Program-made: the position numbers and the translations under genes
Assembly (NCBI GenBank): GCA_017468985.1
Contig: JAFUHF010000005.1
Coordinates: forward strand, 1-40,670
Length of the DNA: 40,670 nt
Source of the DNA: Bacteroidaceae bacterium
GTDB taxonomy: Bacteria > Bacteroidota > Bacteroidia > Bacteroidales > Bacteroidaceae
Direction of reading: 5' to 3'
Notes under the pieces: model-generated
The model's input: only the letters and a program-made list of their open reading frames with translations
What the model was told of the DNA's origin: nothing
Database searches by the model: none
Shown: positions 8,382 through 16,153 of the stretch, piece by piece
How the letters are laid out: the number at the start of each line of letters is the position of its first letter
Numbering within the stretch: the stretch's first letter is position 1

Positions 8382-9323
8382 TCAGATGGCATGAAACACC
8401 AGCCAGGAAATATAGGCAAGGAAAAGGATGAACAAAATGACACCCTCCCATCGGGTAACCTTATATGAGGTGCGGCACATGAGCCACATCAAAAGAATGC
8501 TCACTGCAAACAAGGCAAAATCTACCACGGTAATGCCCTCCATTCCCAACGGACGGACCAGACTGGCAAGGCCTAAGATGAGTAACACATTGAACACATT
8601 GCTTCCCACCACATTGCCTATGGCCAGGGCCGCTTGCCCCTTACGCGCTGCCACGATGCTGGTGGCCAACTCAGGCAACGAGGTGCCACCGGCCACCACC
8701 GTAAGCCCAATCACAGCATCGCTCACACCGAGGGCCGAAGCCACATCGGATGCCCGGCTTACAAAAACATTGCTTCCCAGCACCAGAGCAGCCAGACCAC
8801 AAAGGATCAAAGCCACCGAACTTCCGACAGAAACATCGGAAGAAACAGGATCCGTCTCTTCCTCACCGCTCGTCCGGGCCATTCTGAGCGTATAGACCAT
8901 GAACGCCACAAATCCTGCGAGCAACAACAAACCGTCGACCCTCGAAATATGGCCATCCATGCAGAGCAGCAACAATAAGACAGTGGCACCAACGGCCCAG
9001 GGCACATCTTTCTTCACTGTACTTTTTGACACCAAGAAGGGAGCAACCACAGCCGACAGACCCACAATCAATAGCACATTGAAAATATTGCTGCCCATGA
9101 CATTACCCACGGCCATGCCTGCGGAACCTTGGGCGGCAGACGTGAGACTGACGAAAAGTTCCGGAGCTGACGTGCCAAAGGCCACCACCGTAAGTCCCAC
9201 CACGATGGAAGGCACCTTCAGCCTGCGAGCCAATGCACTTGCGCCATCCGTAAACTGATCAGCACCACCAATCACTACGGCTATGCTTATAATGATCCAT
9301 ACTATATCACTTCCTAATTCCAT
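8382..9323 (-). CDS. Calcium/sodium antiporter (CaCA family, YrbG-like)
   Basis: 313 aa membrane protein with the two inverted alpha-repeats of cation/Ca2+ exchangers. Repeat 1 has GTSAPELFVSLTSA and GNVMGSNIFNVLLIVG; repeat 2 has GGTSLPELATSIVAARKG and GNVVGSNVFNVLLILG. The acidic residue in each PEL motif and the GSN motif form the ion site in this family. Length fits bacterial YrbG-type proteins (about 310-330 aa). Expected role: exchange of Na+ (or H+) for Ca2+ across the inner membrane. It starts at ATG 9323 with a -7 box 38 nt upstream. Confidence 0.95.
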   Translation of the reverse strand: MELGSDIVWIIISIAVVIGGADQFTDGASALARRLKVPSIVVGLTVVAFGTSAPELFVSLTSAAQGSAGMAVGNVMGSNIFNVLLIVGLSAVVAPFLVSKSTVKKDVPWAVGATVLLLLLCMDGHISRVDGLLLLAGFVAFMVYTLRMARTSGEEETDPVSSDVSVGSSVALILCGLAALVLGSNVFVSRASDVASALGVSDAVIGLTVVAGGTSLPELATSIVAARKGQAALAIGNVVGSNVFNVLLILGLASLVRPLGMEGITVVDFALFAVSILLMWLMCRTSYKVTRWEGVILFILFLAYISWLVFHAI

Positions 9324-9361
9324 CCGATTATGAATTACTGTGGGTTATATCTTAACTGATG

Positions 9362-9369
9362 CAAAATTA
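9362..9369 (-). promoter_or_regulatory. -7 box TAATTTTG for the calcium/sodium antiporter
   Basis: Minus strand reads GGTGTAATTTTGCATC, the same extended box as the gltX promoter. It lies 38 nt upstream of the start codon. Confidence 0.65.
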
Positions 9370-9389
9370 CACCATTCCACTCAGATAAC

Positions 9390-9412
9390 GCGCCATGGAG
9401 TGGCGCTTTTTT
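9390..9412 (+). terminator. Orphan intrinsic terminator on the plus strand
   Basis: GCGCCA (9390-9395), loop TGGAG, TGGCGC (9401-9406), then six T and G. This is a textbook rho-independent terminator for plus-strand transcripts, but both genes upstream of it (6810-9323) are on the minus strand. It would end an antisense RNA from the antiporter region or an unrecognised small RNA. The remaining spacer to the eno promoter (9413-9538) shows nothing recognisable. Confidence 0.6.
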
Positions 9413-9538
9413 GTTATGCACCCAAACAGATACCACTCTACAGCTATACTGAAAATTAAAAGCGCAACTAGCAACTGGCAGAATTGGAGTCCACAGATAG
9501 GCCCCAATAACAAACAAAAGAAAGATTAATTCACGCCA

Positions 9539-9573
9539 TTTGCTTCATTTATAAGAAAATCATTGTAACTTTG
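9539..9573 (+). promoter_or_regulatory. eno promoter (TTTG and TAACTTTG)
   Basis: -7 box TAACTTTG at 9566-9573; candidate -33 TTTG at 9539-9542, 23 nt upstream, which is slightly long. The leader to the ATG at 9637 is about 60 nt, A-rich at its end, with no Shine-Dalgarno sequence. Confidence 0.65.
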
Positions 9574-9609
9574 CATCCACCGAATGGGTAGACCATCCAT
9601 CACGAATAA

Positions 9610-10944
<1,335 letters not shown>

Positions 10945-10968
10945 GGAATTATCCTGATCACTGACATT

Positions 10969-11028
10969 CTCTGGTTTGGACATTCACTCGGCAGATTGAG
11001 GAGAATTGTTCAAACCAGAGTTCTTTTT
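10969..11028 (+). terminator. eno intrinsic terminator
   Basis: CTCTGGTTTGGACA (10969-10982) pairs with TGTTCAAACCAGAG (11007-11020), 14 bp with one G-U pair, followed by TTCTTTTT (11021-11028). Confidence 0.85.
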
Positions 11029-11064
11029 AAGTCACCACCAAGGCTCCACTAATCTAATTATTTA

Positions 11065-11072
11065 TAACTTTG
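11065..11072 (+). promoter_or_regulatory. -7 box TAACTTTG for the methyltransferase
   Basis: TAACTTTGCATC lies 17 nt before the ATG at 11090. Its position rules out the longer reading frame that begins at 11006 inside the eno terminator. Confidence 0.65.
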
Positions 11073-11089
11073 CATCACATTCTTCCATT

Positions 11090-11872
11090 ATGCAAGAACG
11101 GCAAAACAACAGGTCGCAATATTTTGATGAACTCGTCACGACGTGTGAAAAGTACTTCATCCCCTACATTTCGCAGTTCCTCACGTTGCATCCAGGCCTT
11201 TCGGTGCTTGAAATAGGGTGTGGAGATGGTGGGAACTTGCTTCCATTCAGCCAAAGAGGGTGCAAAACGATCGGAGTTGACCTATCGCCATCACGCATAA
11301 AGGTGGCACAGGAAAAGTTTCACGAATCAGAAGCCAACGGACAATTCATTGCCTCCGACATCTTCGAGATGAAGGAACTGGAGCATCAATTTGGTTTGAT
11401 TATCTGTCACGACGTACTGGAACACATTTCCGACAAGGCCGACTTTTTGCGTCACATTCGAGACTACCTTACGGAAAGAGGAAAAGTATTCATGTCATTC
11501 CCTGCCTGGCAAATGCCATTTGGCGGCCACCAGCAGATCTGCCAAAATAGGTTGCTTTCTCACCTGCCCTTCTTCCACCTGCTGCCCTACAGCCTCTACA
11601 AAACCGTACTGCGCATGGCCAAGGAACCCGAAGCCACCATTAACGAACTACTCAGCATCAAGAAGACCCGTTGCCCCATTGAACTATTTGAAAGGCTTGC
11701 CCAACAAGAAGGTTTCCACATAGAACACCGACAACTTTACTTCATCAATCCACATTACGAAACGAAGTTCCATCTCCGTCCCCGTAAACTGTGGTCCGCA
11801 CTAAGCCACATCCCCTGGCTGCGCAACTTCTTTACCACTTCTTGCTTCTACATCATGGAGGTAGCCCACTGA
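11090..11872 (+). CDS. Class I SAM-dependent methyltransferase
   Basis: 260 aa from ATG 11090; the in-frame ATG at 11006 falls inside the eno terminator and upstream of the -7 box, so it is not used. The Rossmann motif I, VLEIGCGDGGNLLPF, lies at about residues 39-53, with an acidic residue after the second strand (IGVDLSPSRIKVA) and the later LIICHDVLEHI segment, typical of Methyltransf_11/25 enzymes. The substrate is unknown. The C-terminal third (Arg/His/aromatic-rich, about residues 150-260) looks like a substrate domain. The stop codon abuts the stop codon of the convergent outer-membrane gene with no base between. Confidence 0.9.
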   Translation: MQERQNNRSQYFDELVTTCEKYFIPYISQFLTLHPGLSVLEIGCGDGGNLLPFSQRGCKTIGVDLSPSRIKVAQEKFHESEANGQFIASDIFEMKELEHQFGLIICHDVLEHISDKADFLRHIRDYLTERGKVFMSFPAWQMPFGGHQQICQNRLLSHLPFFHLLPYSLYKTVLRMAKEPEATINELLSIKKTRCPIELFERLAQQEGFHIEHRQLYFINPHYETKFHLRPRKLWSALSHIPWLRNFFTTSCFYIMEVAH

Positions 11873-14716
11873 CTACAACTGACCTCCACCAAAGAGATTC
11901 AGCTTATACGTCAACTTAAAAAGCGCATACGTTCCAATCGTATTCGTACGCGTTTCGCTTTTACCCGTAGCCCACACATTGCGACTGATGTTCTTTCGGG
12001 AATGAAGAATGTCGTAAACCTCCATGCCTACCGTTAACCTGCGTTCTTTCAGGAAACTTTGCGTAATGTCCATGTTCCAGAGGTATTCGTTCGTATTCAT
12101 CTGCGGATCATCATAACCCCTACGGGTTCTTATACGCAGACGAGAGCCCAGTTCGGTATTCCACTTCGTCCGAACATGCGTCATGAAGATATATCCCATG
12201 CCATACACATTGAGGTTGGCACCACTCTGGCGATCGGCATGAGAATGCTGCAAATTGTAGTCCACGCCTATGCGCAGGTCAAAATAGGTAACCCGATAGG
12301 CTGCTCCGACATGTTCATGCAGATTCAACGTTCGAACCGTATTCTTCTCATTCTCCAGATTCTCGCCAGAACCCACACTGATATAGCCCACATTGTGGTC
12401 ATAGGACGTGCCCGAACGAGCTTCTACCTGATACTTGTTATTCTTTCCGATAGATTTATGAATACTCATATGGTTGTCGGACTTCCAATTGCCATTGATG
12501 TTTTCCGGCCGTGAACGTTGACCACCGGTTTCAGGAATATAGGTAATAGTATTGGAAATGGAATTCGAAGTCTGCTGGAAATTATGATGGAGATGGACTG
12601 ACTGCTGTAGCTTGGGGCTGTACAGATGATAGTTCAATGAGAAGTTGTTATTCCACGACGGTTTCAGGTCAGGATTGCCTCGCGTTACATACAATGGGTT
12701 ACTATTGTCAGGAATGTCAATCAAGTTCAACATGGACGGATAGGAATTACCGGCATTGTAATTGAAGTCAATATGATGGTTATCCGTAAATTCGTATTTA
12801 AAGTAGAGTCGTGGATTGAAATTCACAATGTCGCGACGCAGGGTTTCATTGAAAGTTCCCTTCTGATAATGTAATCGCGTATGATGTGGTTTCAGCTCCA
12901 ATGTGGCATTGAAGGTAATGGACTTCTCCTTATAATAATTAAGCCCCAAGCTGAAGGAATGCTCATACTCATTATAAGTGGAATACTGGCTGTTTTCCAA
13001 ATTGTAAGCCAATGCTAAAGAATCGGCCGTAGGCAACGTGCCCAGCACAGGATGATTATGCGCCTGATATTGCACCAGAGAATCGAGCTCATACCACACC
13101 TTGTCGTTGTCATTATAGGAATGAAAGAAACGATAGTTTACCGTAGCACGTAACTGCTTGGTGAAAGCATAAATATATGACGGATTTACATGCATGCTCC
13201 AACTGCGCGTAGGCGAGGTGATGTATTGGTCATAAAAAGACTGCGGCCGTGTTCCCGTTACCTGATAGTATTGGATGTCCGACAGATTATAGCTATAACT
13301 GCGAGAATCTCCCATATTCAGGCTGGCTTGCAATGATATGTTCTGCCCCAACGTGTCCAAGCGGTGGAACAAACCAAAACCAGCACCAAGCGATCTGTTG
13401 CGGCCATTATTCTTCGATTGATAGGTATTCCTGTTCACCGCAATGGCCATCAGCTGGCCATTAGGATCTTCGCTATATATATTATCCAATGGACTTACCA
13501 TCGTTTCTATTTCATACGGATCAGCATTAAAGGTGGCACTCCTATTGTTAGTCCACCCATTGTTCTTGGAATAGCCTAGGTTGGAATAGGCATACAGAAA
13601 ACTCAGACTGTCAATGTTCCACTCCAGATGGGCATCAGCATTATAGTTAGAGTTCCTATTCTGACTGGCATTCAGGCTGTTTGCAAAAGAGCGCACATCA
13701 CTGGCTGTCAGGAAAGTTTCCGAATTGCCCGAATTCGTCACATCGGAGCTGCCATGGCCATAACGCAAGCCAGCACTGATCTGATAACGGCCCGGCTCGC
13801 CCCATTTCTCTTTATTCATCCACTGCAAATTCGTTCCAAAGTCTTTGTTAGCCCTAAGCCCCCATCCCCAGCCATTCAGATTGGTCATGTTGCCATAAAG
13901 GGTTTGCCGTGTCAGATCTGTAAAACGATTCATGAACAATTCATCGCGATAGCGGTGCGCCGTTCCTCCACCAATCGTTCCATTCGATGTAATGGTGCTT
14001 TTCAGCTCCTTCTTCAGGTTGATATCAAGCACCGTTTTCTTGTCACCATCCTCCACGCCCGTATATTTGGAATAATCGCTCTTCTCTTCGTAAGTCTTTA
14101 CCTTGTCAACGAGGTTGACAGGCAGATTTTCCATGGCCACCTTTGTATCGCCCTTAAAGAAGTCTTTTCCGTTGATTTTAATTTCTGTTACAGCCTTTCC
14201 GTTCACGGTAATACCTCCATCATCATCTACCACCACACCGGGGAGTTGTTCTACCAGTTTCTTGAGGGTTGAGCCTTCCATGGTCTTGAATGCTGCGGCA
14301 TTAAACACGATGGTATCTTTCTTCATCATTGTTTCTAAAGCACGGGCCCGTACCGTAGCATTGCCTAACGTTATGTCACCCACTGACAAGGATACCTTTC
14401 CAATGTTTATGGAATCTGCTTTTGACGTCAGTTCTACATTATGGAATTGAGTAGCATAGCCCACAAACTTGAGTTCCAAAATGTACTGCCCCAACTTATC
14501 AGGTTGGAACTTAAAGATACCATCTGATTTAAGGATCGATTGGCCGGCAACAAAGCTACTATCCGTCTGCAAGAGTCTTACAGAAGCTCCTATCAGAGCA
14601 GAATCACCTCGCTGAGCGTCCGTCACCTTTCCCATGATTACATATCGTCCCCATGAAGGAACTCCAATAAGAAGCATCCCAATCAATACAATAAATCTGC
14701 CAATGCGTACATTCAT
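11873..14716 (-). CDS. Outer-membrane beta-barrel protein with CarboxypepD-like and plug domains
   Basis: 947 aa. Residues 1-23 form a signal peptide. Residues about 25-115 match a carboxypeptidase regulatory-like fold (MGKVTDAQRGDSALIGASVRLL ending ELKFVGYATQ). Residues about 120-235 resemble a TonB plug (LKKLVEQLPGVVVDDDGGITVNGKAV, then INGKDFFKGD). The rest is rich in alternating aromatic/polar strands and Asn/Tyr, as in OMP_b-brl_3 barrels. The family is related to TonB-dependent receptors, but no SusD-like partner is adjacent. Ligand unknown. It has an unusually good Shine-Dalgarno sequence (14726-14731) and a -7 box at 14752-14759. It ends directly against the convergent methyltransferase gene. 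Confidence 0.9.
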   Translation of the reverse strand: MNVRIGRFIVLIGMLLIGVPSWGRYVIMGKVTDAQRGDSALIGASVRLLQTDSSFVAGQSILKSDGIFKFQPDKLGQYILELKFVGYATQFHNVELTSKADSINIGKVSLSVGDITLGNATVRARALETMMKKDTIVFNAAAFKTMEGSTLKKLVEQLPGVVVDDDGGITVNGKAVTEIKINGKDFFKGDTKVAMENLPVNLVDKVKTYEEKSDYSKYTGVEDGDKKTVLDINLKKELKSTITSNGTIGGGTAHRYRDELFMNRFTDLTRQTLYGNMTNLNGWGWGLRANKDFGTNLQWMNKEKWGEPGRYQISAGLRYGHGSSDVTNSGNSETFLTASDVRSFANSLNASQNRNSNYNADAHLEWNIDSLSFLYAYSNLGYSKNNGWTNNRSATFNADPYEIETMVSPLDNIYSEDPNGQLMAIAVNRNTYQSKNNGRNRSLGAGFGLFHRLDTLGQNISLQASLNMGDSRSYSYNLSDIQYYQVTGTRPQSFYDQYITSPTRSWSMHVNPSYIYAFTKQLRATVNYRFFHSYNDNDKVWYELDSLVQYQAHNHPVLGTLPTADSLALAYNLENSQYSTYNEYEHSFSLGLNYYKEKSITFNATLELKPHHTRLHYQKGTFNETLRRDIVNFNPRLYFKYEFTDNHHIDFNYNAGNSYPSMLNLIDIPDNSNPLYVTRGNPDLKPSWNNNFSLNYHLYSPKLQQSVHLHHNFQQTSNSISNTITYIPETGGQRSRPENINGNWKSDNHMSIHKSIGKNNKYQVEARSGTSYDHNVGYISVGSGENLENEKNTVRTLNLHEHVGAAYRVTYFDLRIGVDYNLQHSHADRQSGANLNVYGMGYIFMTHVRTKWNTELGSRLRIRTRRGYDDPQMNTNEYLWNMDITQSFLKERRLTVGMEVYDILHSRKNISRNVWATGKSETRTNTIGTYALFKLTYKLNLFGGGQL

Positions 14717-14725
14717 GAAACTCTT

Positions 14726-14731
14726 CCTCCT
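14726..14731 (-). promoter_or_regulatory. Strong Shine-Dalgarno AGGAGG before the outer-membrane protein
   Basis: Minus strand AGGAGG followed by nine nucleotides and ATG at 14716. Other genes in the window have A-rich leaders without such a site, as is normal in Bacteroidetes. Confidence 0.7.
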
Positions 14732-14751
14732 GATTATCTAAATGGAAAGTG

Positions 14752-14759
14752 CAAAATTA
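14752..14759 (-). promoter_or_regulatory. -7 box TAATTTTG for the outer-membrane protein
   Basis: Minus strand reads GATGTAATTTTGCAC, 35 nt upstream of the ATG at 14716. Confidence 0.6.
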
Positions 14760-14836
14760 CATCTTTCAGACTGGCCTAAACAGAACAACTTATGACAACA
14801 GCGCACATAATGCGACATTCATACTGTCACACCTAC

Positions 14837-14873
14837 AAAAAAAGGCCATAACTCAACAGTTAAAGCCTTTTGT
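14837..14873 (-). terminator. Intrinsic terminator after the greA-HIT operon
   Basis: On the minus strand AAAAGGC and GCCTTTT pair, extended by TAAC/GTTA with one mismatch and a wobble, loop about 6 nt, then a run of T. It lies about 40 nt after the HIT stop codon and separates the operon from the outer-membrane gene. Confidence 0.75.
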
Positions 14874-14911
14874 ATCGATACTACGTCTACGCATTATTCC
14901 CTAAGGCACTA

Positions 14912-15319
14912 TTACTCATACATCGCATTATAGGTCGAAAGAATAGAATCGGCCGTATTTCGCATCTGCTCTGGCGTAAGCTCGGCTTTCGACTTACTGA
15001 AAAGCATATCGCCCTCAGTGTCTAATGGCACCAAATGAATATGGGCATGATTCACTTCCAAACCTAACACGGCCTGCCCAACCTTACGGCAAGGGAAGAC
15101 TGTTTTAATGGCTTCTGCCACATGTTTTGCAAAGACTTGCATCCTTGCAATTTCTTCATCTGAAAGATCAAAGAAGTAATCGACCTCCTTCTTAGGCACG
15201 ACGAGCGTATGGCCTTGCTTCAGTGGATTGATATCAAGAAAAGCATAATGATACTCGTCCTCTGCACACTTATAGGAAGGGATCTCTCCTTTTATGATTC
15301 GGGAAAACAAAGTAGGCAT
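14912..15319 (-). CDS. HIT family protein (histidine triad nucleotide hydrolase)
   Basis: 135 aa from ATG 15319. An in-frame TTG nine bases upstream (15328) overlaps the greA stop and is the weaker choice. Motifs: TLFSRIIKGEIPSYKCAED at the N-terminus, LDINPLKQGHTLVVPKKEV, and the catalytic triad in NHAHIHLVPL near residue 100. HINT-type proteins hydrolyse AMP conjugates such as adenosine phosphoramidates; the physiological substrate is generally unclear. It follows greA by 5 nt and is surely cotranscribed with it. Confidence 0.95.
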   Translation of the reverse strand: MPTLFSRIIKGEIPSYKCAEDEYHYAFLDINPLKQGHTLVVPKKEVDYFFDLSDEEIARMQVFAKHVAEAIKTVFPCRKVGQAVLGLEVNHAHIHLVPLDTEGDMLFSKSKAELTPEQMRNTADSILSTYNAMYE

Positions 15320-15324
15320 GACTG

Positions 15325-15792
15325 TCAATCAAAAGAAATTGCCGTAATCTTTAGCTCCATTTCTCCACGCGGCACAACGATCTTAGCCACATCGCCCACC
15401 TTCTTTCCCAACAATCCTTGGGCAATGGGCGTAGTAGACGAAATCTTTCCTTCGCGCAAATTGGCTTCGCTCTCGCTCACAATAGTATACTTCATGCGCT
15501 GCCCCGTCTTGACGTTTTCCATCTCCACCGTACAAAGTATTTGAACAGAATCGCGTGAGAGCTTACTCGTATCTATAATCTTCGCATTGGCCAAGGTTGC
15601 CTTGAGCTTGTTGATCTTCATTTCCAACATGGCCTGTGCTTCTTTGGCTGCATCGTATTCGCTATTTTCAGACAAATCACCTTTATCGCGAGCCTCAGCA
15701 ATTGCTGCAGAGGCCGCCGGACGCTCAACGCTCTCCATGTGCCGTAACTGGGCCACCATCTGGTCGTAGCCCTCTTGTGACATATATGCCAT
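15325..15792 (-). CDS. greA: Transcription elongation factor GreA
   Basis: 155 aa, normal length. GreA enters the RNA polymerase secondary channel and stimulates cleavage of backtracked transcripts. The N-terminal coiled coil contains the acidic tip motif ARDKGDLSENSEYDAAKEAQ (about residues 32-51), and the C-terminal FKBP-like domain contains SSTTPIAQGLLGKKVGD. The start MAYMSQEGY (ATG 15792) is chosen; an ATG at 15783 is the alternative. It is first in an operon with the HIT gene, from the -7 box at 15886-15893 with a leader of about 90 nt. Confidence 0.97.
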   Translation of the reverse strand: MAYMSQEGYDQMVAQLRHMESVERPAASAAIAEARDKGDLSENSEYDAAKEAQAMLEMKINKLKATLANAKIIDTSKLSRDSVQILCTVEMENVKTGQRMKYTIVSESEANLREGKISSTTPIAQGLLGKKVGDVAKIVVPRGEMELKITAISFD

Positions 15793-15885
15793 ATCTTACC
15801 TTATTTAATTGATTCAACATTTAGCACGAAAAACAAAGAATCCCGATGCGGTTACACCGGAATCCCCACGCGCTTAAAACTGCTG

Positions 15886-15893
15886 CAAAGATA
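15886..15893 (-). promoter_or_regulatory. -7 box TATCTTTG for greA
   Basis: Minus strand reads TCTATCTTTGCAG. The roughly 90-nt leader contains GGGATTC twice and a weak 4-bp hairpin; no known riboswitch is recognised. Confidence 0.6.
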
Positions 15894-16071
15894 GACATTA
15901 AATCTTCCATGCCCAAACATTTTTCCGAAAAATTGCGCCAAGAACAAAATTTAACACAGTTCAAGCCCATGAACACCTTGATTCACTGCAAAACTGGAAG
16001 TATCTCATTCGCAGAAACAAACCTTCTATCACAATTAAGACAAGGCTTCATCTTACTCCTATAAGTAAAAT

Positions 16072-16123
16072 GAAAAACAAACTCATTCCTTTTCCCATAT
16101 CTCTCGTTTTATTCGTATTTTTG
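16072..16123 (+). promoter_or_regulatory. 52-bp conserved promoter element, copy in front of the transglutaminase-like lipoprotein
   Basis: GAAAAACAAA (16072-16081), 18 nt, TCTCTCGTTTTATTCGTA (16100-16117), completing the -7 box TATTTTTG (16116-16123). The same arrangement, with identical blocks and identical gap length, occurs twice upstream of the DUF1080 gene. The ATG at 16070 overlaps the first block, so it cannot be the translation start if this is the promoter. The start used is ATG 16154, 31 nt after the box. The rest of the greA spacer (15894-16071) shows nothing else recognisable. Confidence 0.75.
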
Positions 16124-16153
16124 CTCACGTTTATCATTCATTTCCATTCATTC

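Noticed and set aside
15793-15885. Riboswitch in the greA leader
   Set aside because: Only a 4-bp hairpin and a short direct repeat are present; no known riboswitch core could be matched.
16070-16153. Upstream ATG giving a 900-residue lipoprotein
   Set aside because: It overlaps the first block of the 52-bp promoter element and lies before the -7 box. ATG 16154 gives a clean lipoprotein signal with LVSAC.
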